Source: Marinibacterium sp.
GTDB lineage: Bacteria > Pseudomonadota > Alphaproteobacteria > Rhodobacterales > Rhodobacteraceae
Direction of reading: 5' to 3'
Assembly: GCA_017643305.1 (NCBI GenBank)
Contig: JAEPNQ010000047.1
Span: forward strand, 1-32,483
Length of the DNA: 32,483 bases
The translations under genes and the position numbers were made by a program. Numbering within the stretch: the first letter of the stretch is position 1; each line of letters opens with the position of its first letter. The notes beneath the pieces were generated by a model. The model was not told where the DNA came from. It was given only the letters and a program-made list of their open reading frames with translations, and made no database searches. Below, piece by piece: positions 24,441 to 32,343 of this stretch.

Positions 24441-24504
24441 TGACGTGACCCCCTGATTTTCCTCCACGAGCGATTAGAGTCTGGCTTTGAAGGAAGGACA
24501 GGCA

Positions 24505-24771
24505 ATGAAGCGAACGAGGTTTACCGAAGAGCAGATTATCGGGGTTCTGAAGGAAGCGGAGGCGGGTGCGAAGACCGCCGATCTGGCCCGTCGATACGGT
24601 GTATCGGAAGCGACGATCTACAACTGGAAGTCGAAGTATGGCGGGCTGGAAGTGTCCGAGGCCCGGCGGCTGAAGGATCTGGAGAGCGAGAACGCCAAGC
24701 TCAAGCGGCTGCTGGCCGATGCGATGCTGGATCAGGCAGCACTGAAGGATCTTCTGGCAAAAAAGTTTTGA
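24505..24771 (+). CDS. IS3-family transposase OrfA
   Basis: An 88-residue OrfA: an HTH ([39 protein letters not shown]) and a leucine-zipper-like segment ([20 protein letters not shown]) used for oligomerisation. The ATG at 24505 has AGGA 6 bases upstream. The gene ends beside the slippery A AAA AAG heptamer, where about a fraction of ribosomes shift -1 to make OrfAB, the active transposase. Confidence 0.9.
   Translation: MKRTRFTEEQIIGVLKEAEAGAKTADLARRYGVSEATIYNWKSKYGGLEVSEARRLKDLESENAKLKRLLADAMLDQAALKDLLAKKF
24759..24765 (+). promoter_or_regulatory. programmed -1 frameshift heptamer A AAA AAG
   Basis: AAAAAAG at 24759-24765 lies in the phase A AAA AAG relative to orfA, two codons before its TGA. 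Slipping back one base enters the orfB frame, the standard IS3-family way of making the fused transposase. Confidence 0.85.
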
Positions 24772-25676
24772 CGCCCGCCGCGAAGCGGGAAGCTGTCGCT
24801 CATCTCCAGACCTGTCACGGGATGAGCGAACGGCGGGCGTGCCGTGTCATCGATGCCGATCGCAAGAGCGTGCGTTACCGTTCCGCGCGGGACGATGACG
24901 CTGGTCTACGTGAGAAGCTGCGCGAGCTGGCCAACCAGCGTCGCCGGTTCGGCTATCGCCGACTGCACATCCTGCTGCGTCGGGAGGGTATCATGATCAA
25001 CCGGAAGAAGACCCAGCGGCTCTACAAGGAGGAAGGCTTGGCAGTGAGGCGACGACGAAGCCGCAGGCGCGCTGTCGGCACGAGGGCACCTGCTCCGGTG
25101 CTCGCCTTGCCGAACCAGCGCTGGAGCCTGGACTTTGTGCATGATCAGATGGCGTCGGGTCGCCGCTTCCGTGTGCTCAATGTGGTCGATGACGTGACCC
25201 GGGAGTGCCTGGCAGCAGTGCCGGACACCTCGATCTCGGGTCGCCGTGTCGTTCGCGAGCTGACTGAGCTGATCGCCCAGCGTGGCAAGCCCGGCATGAT
25301 CGTCAGCGACAACGGAACCGAGCTCACCAGCAATGCCGTACTGGCATGGTGCGGGGATCTCGGCGTGGAGTGGCATTACATCGCACCGGGCAGGCCGATG
25401 CAGAACGGCTACGTCGAGAGCTTTAACGGTCGAATGCGCGATGAGCTGCTCAACGAGACGCTGTTCATGAGCCTGACCCATGCCCGGGTCGAGATCGCCG
25501 CATGGGTGGACGACTACAACCGGGAGCGACCGCACTCGTCTCTTGGCTACGCAACCCCGGCGGCGTTCGCCGCCGAACTGGATAAGCAATGGCCTGCTTC
25601 ACTACGCCCTACGGGCTCCGCTACGCAGCCCATTGCTTCAACCGCGCTGATGCGCAAAACAACCGCCCGGCTCTAA
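24768..25676 (+). CDS. IS3-family transposase OrfB (DDE catalytic part)
   Basis: A 302-residue frame carrying the integrase core: [17 protein letters not shown], then DDE residues in [10 protein letters not shown] (first Asp), [11 protein letters not shown] (second Asp) and [20 protein letters not shown] (Glu), ending with [17 protein letters not shown]. It is expressed mainly as the C-terminal half of OrfAB by -1 frameshifting; the TTG at 24768 is only the frame limit. All catalytic residues are intact, so the IS may be active. Confidence 0.88.
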   Translation: MTPAAKREAVAHLQTCHGMSERRACRVIDADRKSVRYRSARDDDAGLREKLRELANQRRRFGYRRLHILLRREGIMINRKKTQRLYKEEGLAVRRRRSRRRAVGTRAPAPVLALPNQRWSLDFVHDQMASGRRFRVLNVVDDVTRECLAAVPDTSISGRRVVRELTELIAQRGKPGMIVSDNGTELTSNAVLAWCGDLGVEWHYIAPGRPMQNGYVESFNGRMRDELLNETLFMSLTHARVEIAAWVDDYNRERPHSSLGYATPAAFAAELDKQWPASLRPTGSATQPIASTALMRKTTARL

Positions 25677-25739
25677 TCCCAGCTGGGGGAAAGCTGGGGG
25701 TCACGTCAGCGCTATTCACTTCAATGTCTTCAATCTCAA

Positions 25740-25754
25740 TGTTCCCCGTCAGCG
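25740..25754 (+). repeat. 15-bp inverted repeat, left copy, flanking pegR
   Basis: TGTTCCCCGTCAGCG here is repeated in exact inverse at 27012-27026. Similarity continues a few bases inward (ATG and CAG at the same offsets). The pair encloses pegR and its terminator, about 1.29 kb. Confidence 0.7.
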
Positions 25755-25847
25755 CCTATGGCCCAGTTCATCGATCCGAAGTCAGGTGAAGTCTTGTCAT
25801 TGCCGCTCCAATCGGAGACAAGTGGTCTCAACTTTGGTGACGCGAAA

Positions 25848-26876
25848 ATGACCCACATCTCATACAAAAAAGAATTTTCAGATATTCGACAAGTTACATC
25901 GTTGAGACTCCTTGTTGATTTCGCGCGCGAACACGACATTCCAGCCCTCGAAATCCTGAAAGGAACGGAATTAGATCTGGATGATATTGAAGACCCATAT
26001 TGCGAAATTCAGGTCTGGCAAGAACTCCGAGCAATTCAAAACTTGCTGGAGATAGACGATGATCCTGCCAACGGCGTGATTTTGGGAATGCGCCAACACC
26101 TGACCTGTTATGGAACACTAGGTTTCGCCATGATGGCTAGCCGCACGCTGGAACAAGCGCTAACGATTGGCGCCAAATTCTACAAGATATCTTTGTGGAT
26201 CAACGAAGTTTCCGTTGTCCGAGATCCTGACACCATCAAATTCGTGATTCTTGGGCACAAGCTGCCACCATTCAGTCAACACTTTCTAGCTACAAGAGGC
26301 ATGGCTGCCCTGGTTACCTGGGTCCAAGAGTTAACCAATTCCGAAGTATATCCATGCCAAACTTCATTCAAGAACGATAGACCGGACAATATGGATGAGG
26401 TTGGAAAGGCGTTTGGAACAGAAACGCTATTTGGGCAGAAAAACTATTCAATTTCATTCAATCGCAGCTTGTTTCGTATGCAATTGAAATTCGATGACCG
26501 TTGGTCACGCATGAGATTAGAGGACAAGCTGAGCAACACCCTTGAAAGGCGCCACTCAAGTACAAAAAACAGAGTCAAGGAAATGCTTCTGCAGATGTCA
26601 AATGAAAAGCTGTCCACTGAGCCAGAAATTTGTCGAGCTTTAGGGTGCTCAATGAGTACTCTGAGGCGTCATTTGCATACAGAAGAAACAAATTTTCGAC
26701 AAATCCAGTCCGAAGTTATTTTTGAACGTGCTTGCCAGCTCTTATTATCATCAACCATGACATTAGAGCAGATCGCTTACACGCTTGGATACTCTGAAGC
26801 AGGTAGTTTTTGTCGAGCTTTTAAACGGGTCGGTGGAATGGCACCCGGTCGTTGGCGCAAAGCGAATACATCCTAG
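25848..26876 (+). CDS. pegR: AraC-family transcriptional regulator PegR
   Basis: A 342-residue AraC regulator. The N-terminal ligand/oligomerisation domain is of the arabinose-binding-like type (DFAREHDIPALEILKGTEL; TCYGTLGFAMMAS). The C-terminal double HTH covers about residues 240-340 (CSMSTLRRHLHTEETNFRQ; LEQIAYTLGYSEAGSFCRAF; GGMAPGRWRK). In Sphingopyxis macrogoltabida PegR is encoded in reverse just after pegE and activates the pegB promoter in response to PEG; the arrangement here is the same. The start at 25848 (weak GGTGA, 7 bases) is preferred; an ATG at 25758 lies next to the IS and inverted repeat without a ribosome site. It is lower in GC than the backbone. Confidence 0.85.
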   Translation: MTHISYKKEFSDIRQVTSLRLLVDFAREHDIPALEILKGTELDLDDIEDPYCEIQVWQELRAIQNLLEIDDDPANGVILGMRQHLTCYGTLGFAMMASRTLEQALTIGAKFYKISLWINEVSVVRDPDTIKFVILGHKLPPFSQHFLATRGMAALVTWVQELTNSEVYPCQTSFKNDRPDNMDEVGKAFGTETLFGQKNYSISFNRSLFRMQLKFDDRWSRMRLEDKLSNTLERRHSSTKNRVKEMLLQMSNEKLSTEPEICRALGCSMSTLRRHLHTEETNFRQIQSEVIFERACQLLLSSTMTLEQIAYTLGYSEAGSFCRAFKRVGGMAPGRWRKANTS

Positions 26877-26928
26877 CGATTCCACTGCTCAAGCTACAAC
26901 CTACTCGGCAGGGCGCTTCGACCTCGAC

Positions 26929-26975
26929 TTTTGGTTCTCATGTTCGTTCCTTCGTCACTACGACGAGAACCAAAA
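26929..26975. terminator. bidirectional terminator between pegR and the peg operon
   Basis: TTTTGGTTCTC (26929-26939) pairs perfectly over 11 bp with GAGAACCAAAA (26965-26975). The U- and A-rich stem base allows termination both for pegR from the left and for the pegE transcript from the right. Confidence 0.7.
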
Positions 26976-26987
26976 CCCTCCTAAACT

Positions 26988-27182
26988 TCAACCGCTAATC
27001 TGTCTCATGAACGCTGACGGGGAACAGTCGCAGCTCTCATAAGCCTCTCTGTTGCGCCATCGCGTGATTTCATACTCGGCCGCGCCGTCAAAATAATCGA
27101 ACACTGGAAATGGAATTCGACGCTGGGCGAGACGATGAAAATCAGTCACATTGTGACAGCCTGGAATATTCATCTGCGTCAC
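26988..27182 (-). pseudogene. N-terminal stub of an FMN-dependent alpha-hydroxy-acid dehydrogenase
   Basis: A 64-residue frame whose first ~50 residues are typical of the lactate/glycolate oxidase family start: NVTDFHRLAQRRIPFPVFDYFDGAAE, seen here as TDFHRLAQRRIP and VFDYFDGAAEYEITRWRNRE. The family is about 370-400 residues long, and everything holding the FMN site and active-site His is missing. It starts with GTG overlapping the pegE stop (GTGA), so it was a translationally coupled gene of the peg operon. The deletion point is near the inverted repeat at 27012-27026. An intact enzyme could oxidise glycolate, which would fit PEG catabolism; that is inference. Confidence 0.7.
27012..27026 (-). 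repeat. 15-bp inverted repeat, right copy
   Basis: CGCTGACGGGGAACA is the exact inverse complement of 25740-25754. It lies inside the truncated dehydrogenase stub, close to where its homology stops. Confidence 0.7.
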
Positions 27183-28849
27183 TCCAAATCTAGGAGTTTT
27201 TGATGATCTTTTTGGATCGTCTTCTTATCAATCTTACCGGACGCGATACGAACCAATGGCTCGGTTGTGACCCGGATGTGCTTTGGGATTTTGAAACCGG
27301 CAATCTTGAGCTTCAGATTTGATCTTATGGCGTCGACGTCTACTTCCCGATCAACATATATTGTCGCCGCAACATCCTCGCCCAGCCTTTGGTCGGCTAC
27401 GCCGTAAACGCTGACCTCAATAATTGCCGGATCGTTTAACATTGCCGATTCCACCTCGGCGCAACCGATATTTTCACCACCCCGAATGATGATCTGTTTC
27501 AACCGATCTACGATGTAGAGATATCCATCTTCGTCGAGATAAGCGATATCTCCCGTCCTGAACCAACCACCTTCCAGAAAATCGCCGCTCGAATCTGGTC
27601 GGTCCCAATATTTGTGAATCACCGAGGTTCCTCGAACAAGCAATTCTCCGCGCTCTCCGGCCTTTACAAAGTTATCGTCGCTGTCAACAATTCCGAGCTC
27701 AAGAACCGCGCTCACCCTGCCCGAACTGGATGGTCGCATTAGATATTCTTCGCCACCGATCGACGTGCCGATCGAGTTGGTTTCAGTCATCCCCCATCCG
27801 GTGTTCGGCTTTGCATTCTTGAATGTCTCGTCAATGCCCTTCACTTGAGATTCAGCGCGCGCCGATCCGCCGCCACCCACGGCGAGCAAGCTGCTCACAT
27901 CTTTATCCTGCTTTTGCGCCGCCAGCATAAGGTCTCCCGTCATTGCGGGCGTTCCAACAAAGCTGACAATTTTTTCTGCCTCAACCAACTCGACAGCGAC
28001 ATTCGGGTCCCATTTGTACATCGCAACAGTCTTCCGCTTTCTGCGGAAACTGGTCAGCAATACAGCAAGAAGTCCGTTGACGTGAAAAAGCGGCATGCCA
28101 AGCAAGGCTGCGTCCGGATAATGCGGCTTCGATTGCCCTTTGGGCGCGCCACCGTGGATTGTTGCCAAAACTGCCAGATCAAGCTCCCAGGACAAGAGCG
28201 CCGCAATGATGTTGCGGTGCGTCGAGACGGACCCTTTGGGGTGGCCAGTCGATCCCGATGTAAACAAGATGACCGCATCATCATCGGGTTCGATTTGGAT
28301 ATCGGGAAGCTCGCCGTGCTGACGCAGAAGCTGATCGATGGGTGTGGCACGGTCACATGGCTCTGAACGGACCGAAATAAGAGTCAGAAAATCAAGACCA
28401 CTTTGGAGTTTGACTCTGTCAAGCCGTTCCTGGTCGACTATGGCCACCTTTGCCCCGATATGCCTAATGCCATACTCAAGCTCGTCCGATTCCCACCATG
28501 CATTGAGCCCCGCGACGATCCCTCCGATAGAAGTTATCGCCGCAAATGCGAGCGCCCATTCAGGGTAGTTGCGAAGGCCAATTGCGACCCGGTCGCCAGG
28601 TTTGACTCCATAGTCATCGATCAGGCGTCTGCCCAGATTTGACGCACGCTGATAGAATTCCTCAAACGTGTAGCGCTCATCATTATAGACAAAAAATGTC
28701 TTCTCGCAGCGCGCTTCGCTAATCAGCTGTCTGAGCGAGGTGGGTGCGTTTACGAACCACTTTACCTCGTTTCCATTCACACAGACATTTTGCAGTTCAT
28801 ACTTTCTTCCGGGTGCCGTAAGTTTTGCAATAGCTCTTGCCCTATCCAC
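27179..28849 (-). CDS. pegE: acyl-CoA ligase PegE (PEG-carboxylate CoA ligase)
   Basis: A 556-residue adenylate-forming acyl-CoA synthetase. Motifs in order: P-loop ILFTSGSTGHPKG, GWGMTETNS, GWFRTGDIAYLDEDG, the hinge DRLKQIIIRGGENIG, and the catalytic lysine in ASGKIDKK. In the peg pathway it couples PEG-carboxylate to CoA. The frame is open to 28900 (TTG); the GTG at 28849 has AAAGG 8 bases upstream and is preferred, but the start is uncertain by up to 17 residues. It follows pegA by about 230 bases and ends in a GTGA overlap with the dehydrogenase stub. Confidence 0.87.
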   Translation of the reverse strand: MDRARAIAKLTAPGRKYELQNVCVNGNEVKWFVNAPTSLRQLISEARCEKTFFVYNDERYTFEEFYQRASNLGRRLIDDYGVKPGDRVAIGLRNYPEWALAFAAITSIGGIVAGLNAWWESDELEYGIRHIGAKVAIVDQERLDRVKLQSGLDFLTLISVRSEPCDRATPIDQLLRQHGELPDIQIEPDDDAVILFTSGSTGHPKGSVSTHRNIIAALLSWELDLAVLATIHGGAPKGQSKPHYPDAALLGMPLFHVNGLLAVLLTSFRRKRKTVAMYKWDPNVAVELVEAEKIVSFVGTPAMTGDLMLAAQKQDKDVSSLLAVGGGGSARAESQVKGIDETFKNAKPNTGWGMTETNSIGTSIGGEEYLMRPSSSGRVSAVLELGIVDSDDNFVKAGERGELLVRGTSVIHKYWDRPDSSGDFLEGGWFRTGDIAYLDEDGYLYIVDRLKQIIIRGGENIGCAEVESAMLNDPAIIEVSVYGVADQRLGEDVAATIYVDREVDVDAIRSNLKLKIAGFKIPKHIRVTTEPLVRIASGKIDKKTIQKDHQKLLDLE

Positions 28850-29079
28850 GATCCCAACCTTTCTAATCCTTCGCTGCAACTTTTGCTCAAATCGGCACAA
28901 GACTAATACGCTAACCTGGTGTCTGTGATTGCGCCCACACGATCACGACCTTCCAGCGTTGAACTCCACACCCGGCGTCTGCACATTGTCCTCAAGCCTG
29001 ATCTGCGGCGCGCATTGCACACCGGGGCGTTCCTTCAGCTTGCATCAATTCTGGATGGACGCCTGGTTGATCGATTGCG

Positions 29080-30687
29080 CTAGGTGTAAGATTCGGCTTC
29101 ATCGAGTATCATTTGCGCCCCTTTTTCGCCGATCATGATGGTAGGCGCATTTGTGTTTCCCGATACAATAGAAGGCATGATCGAGGCATCGATAACGCGT
29201 AGGTTCCTGATGCCCCTCACCCTAAGTGATGAATCGACAACCGCCATCGGATCACTGTCCGGACCCATCTTGCAGGTGCCAACCGGATGATAGATCGTAT
29301 CGGCACGGTTTCGAATGTCCTCGATCAATTCATCATCATTATTGCTGGCGGTCGCATATACCGGCTTGCCTCTAATCTCATCGAATGCAGGAGCCTGTAA
29401 GATTTGTTGCGCGCGTTTGACTCCGGCAAGCAACGTTGCGACGTCACGCTCATCCTTTAGAAATGCTGGATCGATGAGCGGCGGCGTTGCCGGGTTTGCG
29501 TCGGCTAAAGTCAAATTACCATGACTCTTGGGTCTGAGGACACAAACGTGGCAGCTAAATCCGCCGCGGCCGTGCCGTTTTAGTCCGTGTTGATCGACCA
29601 ATGTGAAGGCAAAATGCAGCTGAATATCCGGCGAACGCTCATCCGGATTGGTGAAATAGAAGGCACCAGATTCATTGAAGTTCGTCGTCAAAATACCGCG
29701 CCTTCCGGCAAAATATTTGAATTGGTTCCACGCAACACGAAACACCGAGCGCGCATTTTTGCCCAGAACATGCTCGCTGTCAGATTGGTACATTAAGCAG
29801 AAATCTACATGGTCGTAGAGGTTCTCTCCGACACCAGGAAGTTCATGAACCACCTTGATTTTATGCGGATCCAACTTGTCCTTGGCGCCAATGCCCGAAA
29901 GCAACAGCAACTGTGGGCTTTGGAACGCGCCGCAAGAAAGAATGACCTCCCGCCTGGCTTTGATTAGCTGCAAGTTGCCGTTTAACTTGACCATCACGCC
30001 GGTCGCCTGACCGTTTTCAACCAGAACCTTCTCGACAAATGCTTGTTTGAAGATGGTTAGATTCTTGCGCTTTTCAGCTGGCGTAACATAGGCGAGCGCG
30101 GCTGAGCAGCGCTTGCCGCGATCCTGCGTCAACTCATAATAGCCAATGCCTTCCTGAGTTTCGCCGTTGAAATCCTCATTGTAAGGCAGCTGGCAATCCA
30201 TGCCAGCCTTAATGAACATGTCGTTGAGCGGGTTGGGGCTGCGCGGAGGGGACACGGTTAGGGGGCCGCCCTGCGCGTGATATTCGTTCGCACCCTTAAC
30301 CCTGTTTTGCGCCTTCTTAAAGAATGGCAGCACCTCTTCGTATGACCAACCCTCATTCCCCAATGCCGCCCAGTGCTCATAATCTTCCTTGGCGCCGCGT
30401 ATGTATACCATCGCATTTATTGAAGAAGAACCACCCAACACCTTGCCGCGCGGTTGATATCCGCGCCGACCATTCAGCCCCTCCTGTGGCACGGTTTCGA
30501 AGCTCCAGTTATGCGGGCCTTTGGGGACCGTGAAGGCGAAGTTGAATGGAATCGAAATCAGCGGATTATTATGAGATCCTCCAGCTTCGAGGAGAGCAAC
30601 TTGATACTTTCCATTCTCTGACAATCTACTGGCAACTGTGCATCCCGCAGATCCAGCTCCCACCACGACAAAGTCGAATTTGTGCAT
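29080..30687 (-). CDS. pegA: polyethylene glycol dehydrogenase PegA (GMC oxidoreductase)
   Basis: A 535-residue FAD-dependent GMC oxidoreductase, which is the length I recall for Sphingopyxis PEG dehydrogenase. The ADP-binding motif VVVGAGSAGC opens the protein, GMC signature 1 is RGKVLGGSSSINAMVYIRG, signature 2 is GAFQSPQLLLLSGIG, and the active-site His and Asn are in YHPVGTCKMG and GNTNAPT. It oxidises the terminal alcohol of PEG to an aldehyde at the membrane with quinone-type acceptors. The start at 30687 has AGGA 8 bases upstream; a frame extension to 30765 is rejected. It lies between pegD and pegE as in the described pegBCDAE operon. Confidence 0.9.
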   Translation of the reverse strand: MHKFDFVVVGAGSAGCTVASRLSENGKYQVALLEAGGSHNNPLISIPFNFAFTVPKGPHNWSFETVPQEGLNGRRGYQPRGKVLGGSSSINAMVYIRGAKEDYEHWAALGNEGWSYEEVLPFFKKAQNRVKGANEYHAQGGPLTVSPPRSPNPLNDMFIKAGMDCQLPYNEDFNGETQEGIGYYELTQDRGKRCSAALAYVTPAEKRKNLTIFKQAFVEKVLVENGQATGVMVKLNGNLQLIKARREVILSCGAFQSPQLLLLSGIGAKDKLDPHKIKVVHELPGVGENLYDHVDFCLMYQSDSEHVLGKNARSVFRVAWNQFKYFAGRRGILTTNFNESGAFYFTNPDERSPDIQLHFAFTLVDQHGLKRHGRGGFSCHVCVLRPKSHGNLTLADANPATPPLIDPAFLKDERDVATLLAGVKRAQQILQAPAFDEIRGKPVYATASNNDDELIEDIRNRADTIYHPVGTCKMGPDSDPMAVVDSSLRVRGIRNLRVIDASIMPSIVSGNTNAPTIMIGEKGAQMILDEAESYT

Positions 30688-31152
30688 CCCTCGGTTCCTT
30701 ACCCATATTGGTGTGCAGCGATACAAAGTCACTAGGCACACTTGCGCAGCAGTCCAAAATCCCAATGTTGGGGCTAATCTGGCACTTCATTTTGACAACT
30801 CAAAATAGTCGCAGGTGAGCTAGATGGTCACTGACATTCTTTTTCGAATTATGTGCAATTTCGCTCAAGCGCGATGAAATGATTGAGAAGTGCACGGATC
30901 AGTGTTGCCACTTTCCCGGCACCTCGACAGCCGGTAGGTAAACGGATCCACCACGGTTACACACTTGCTATTGCGGACGTTGGGCGGCAGTTCACAAGGA
31001 CTGTAACTGATATAAATCCAGCCCTCGTCTCGTATCACGCTTCGCAACGCCTGGGCTTGAGAAACGACCCGTCGAACCTGCCAATCAAGTTGCGGCCAGT
31101 TCGCTAGTCTTGGCAGAACCGTGTGGTCATAACTTGGCCGCTCAAGCGCCAG
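30688..31152. promoter_or_regulatory. pegD-pegA intergenic region with palindromes; probable pegA promoter region
   Basis: 465 bases, unusually long inside an operon. In Sphingopyxis macrogoltabida a separate pegA promoter was reported here, with control by regulators other than PegR. Visible elements are the palindrome CCCAATGTTGGG (30761-30772) and TTTTGACAACTCAAAA (30790-30805, arms TTTTGA/TCAAAA). On the minus strand TTGAGT stands upstream at the second palindrome, but a matching -10 is weak. No gene is supported; short frames across it lack ribosome sites. Confidence 0.55.
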
Positions 31153-32343
31153 TCACTTTCCTGCGGCTGCACCCTTGCCATCACTGCCAGCATCTGGATG
31201 AGCGTCGTACTTCGGCGATTCAGGGCTACTTGCAGCGGCTCTCATTTTCAGTTCTCGCAAATTTTCCTCGTGGGATTCCCTACTGATATTGTAGTTCATC
31301 AGCACAGCAAGCATGACGAGATAAATACCCGTCACTATGGGCACATAATACGCACCCAAACTCCAGATGGCTTCGTCGGGGACTGCGCTCGCGTCGACCT
31401 GTCTTGGAAAGCTCGCCAGATAGAGCACAAAAGACGCGATCAAGATCCCAAGCCCCTGAACACTCTTTTTTGCAAAGGTGATGGACGCAGCCAAAACCCC
31501 TTCTGACCGACGCCCAGTTTCCAGCTCGCTTTGTTCAGCGAGATCGGCAAGCATTGAAGCGACAAGGATGTTGAAGCAGATGATGAGGCCGAGATCGACA
31601 ATTCCAAATATCAGGTTGAACCAGAAAATGAACGGATCGCCATTTGGCGGCAATAGATCAAGCAGCCTGAGACAGATGGGTATCGGGTGCGCCAGAAACG
31701 CCACCATACCCAAGATGATGGCAGCCCTCTTCTTGCCAAGATGTCTTGTCGCTACGGGGGCAAGCGCAAAACCAATCGCTGCCGATACAAATATTCCCAG
31801 GGACAGATAGCCTGTCTCGGACGCTGTGAATTCCCAGAAATAGGAAACGAAATAGAGGTGCAAGGAAGCCTTCAGCCCCAATGCAACCGCTCCCAAAATC
31901 GCCGCCAGAAACACTGCAAGGAAGGCGCGGTTGGACAGGGTTTCGAAAATCTCCTTGGATATCAATCGCAGCGTGATGTTGCGCTTCGGCGGCGCCTGAT
32001 TGAGGTAGGGAATTCGCGATTGAGTGCCGAACGCGGCTATCAAGATGGCAACCAGAATCAGTGCCGAAGCGAGCATCCCATAGATCTCATAAGGTTTTCG
32101 CAGGCTAACAGCCTCGGACATGGCTGCTGATGCAAACATCGGAAATACGACAAAGAACATTGCGACATTCATGAGATTGCCGCCCGACCAGGCGAAGAAG
32201 TGCCCTAGGCTAATGAGCTTGCTTCTTTCTGTGTAGTCTTCTGTCAGTTCCGGAGCCAAGGCGACGTTCGGCGTTTCAAAAAAGGATATTGCAGTGCGGA
32301 TAATGATTGACAGGACCAACAAGTAACCGACCATTGCCAATTC
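31153..32343 (-). pseudogene. pegD: PegD symporter (GPH/MFS family), 5' truncated by IS
   Basis: 397 residual codons of a glycoside-pentoside-hexuronide:cation symporter-like permease. It contains many hydrophobic helices (for example ALILVAILIAAFG, AFLAVFLAAILGAVALGL, AAIILGMVAFLAHPIPICL, LIICFNILVASMLADLAE). The visible start MVGYLLVLSIIIRTAISFFETPNVAL corresponds to a region about 90-100 residues into family members, so the first two or three membrane segments are missing. The IS3 end at 32344 abuts the frame, which continues into an in-frame stop in the IS. PegD is the permease for PEG or its oligomers in the published operon. This copy cannot make a complete transporter from this side of the IS. 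Confidence 0.8.

Larger units (their letters stand above)
24441..25708 (+). mobile_element. complete IS3-family insertion sequence
   Basis: 1,268 bases bounded by imperfect inverted repeats: the left end starts TGACGTGACCCCC and the right end finishes GGGGGTCACGTCA (13 exact outer pairs, with further similarity inward, including CTAATC near the right end and GATTAGA near the left). It contains orfA and orfB with a frameshift signal. The flanks CGTC (left) and GCGC (right) give no target duplication, suggesting that recombination or a deletion removed the partner copy. It separates pcdh-gst from the pegR and peg operon block, matching reports that transposases occur in this part of some peg regions. 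Confidence 0.85.
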
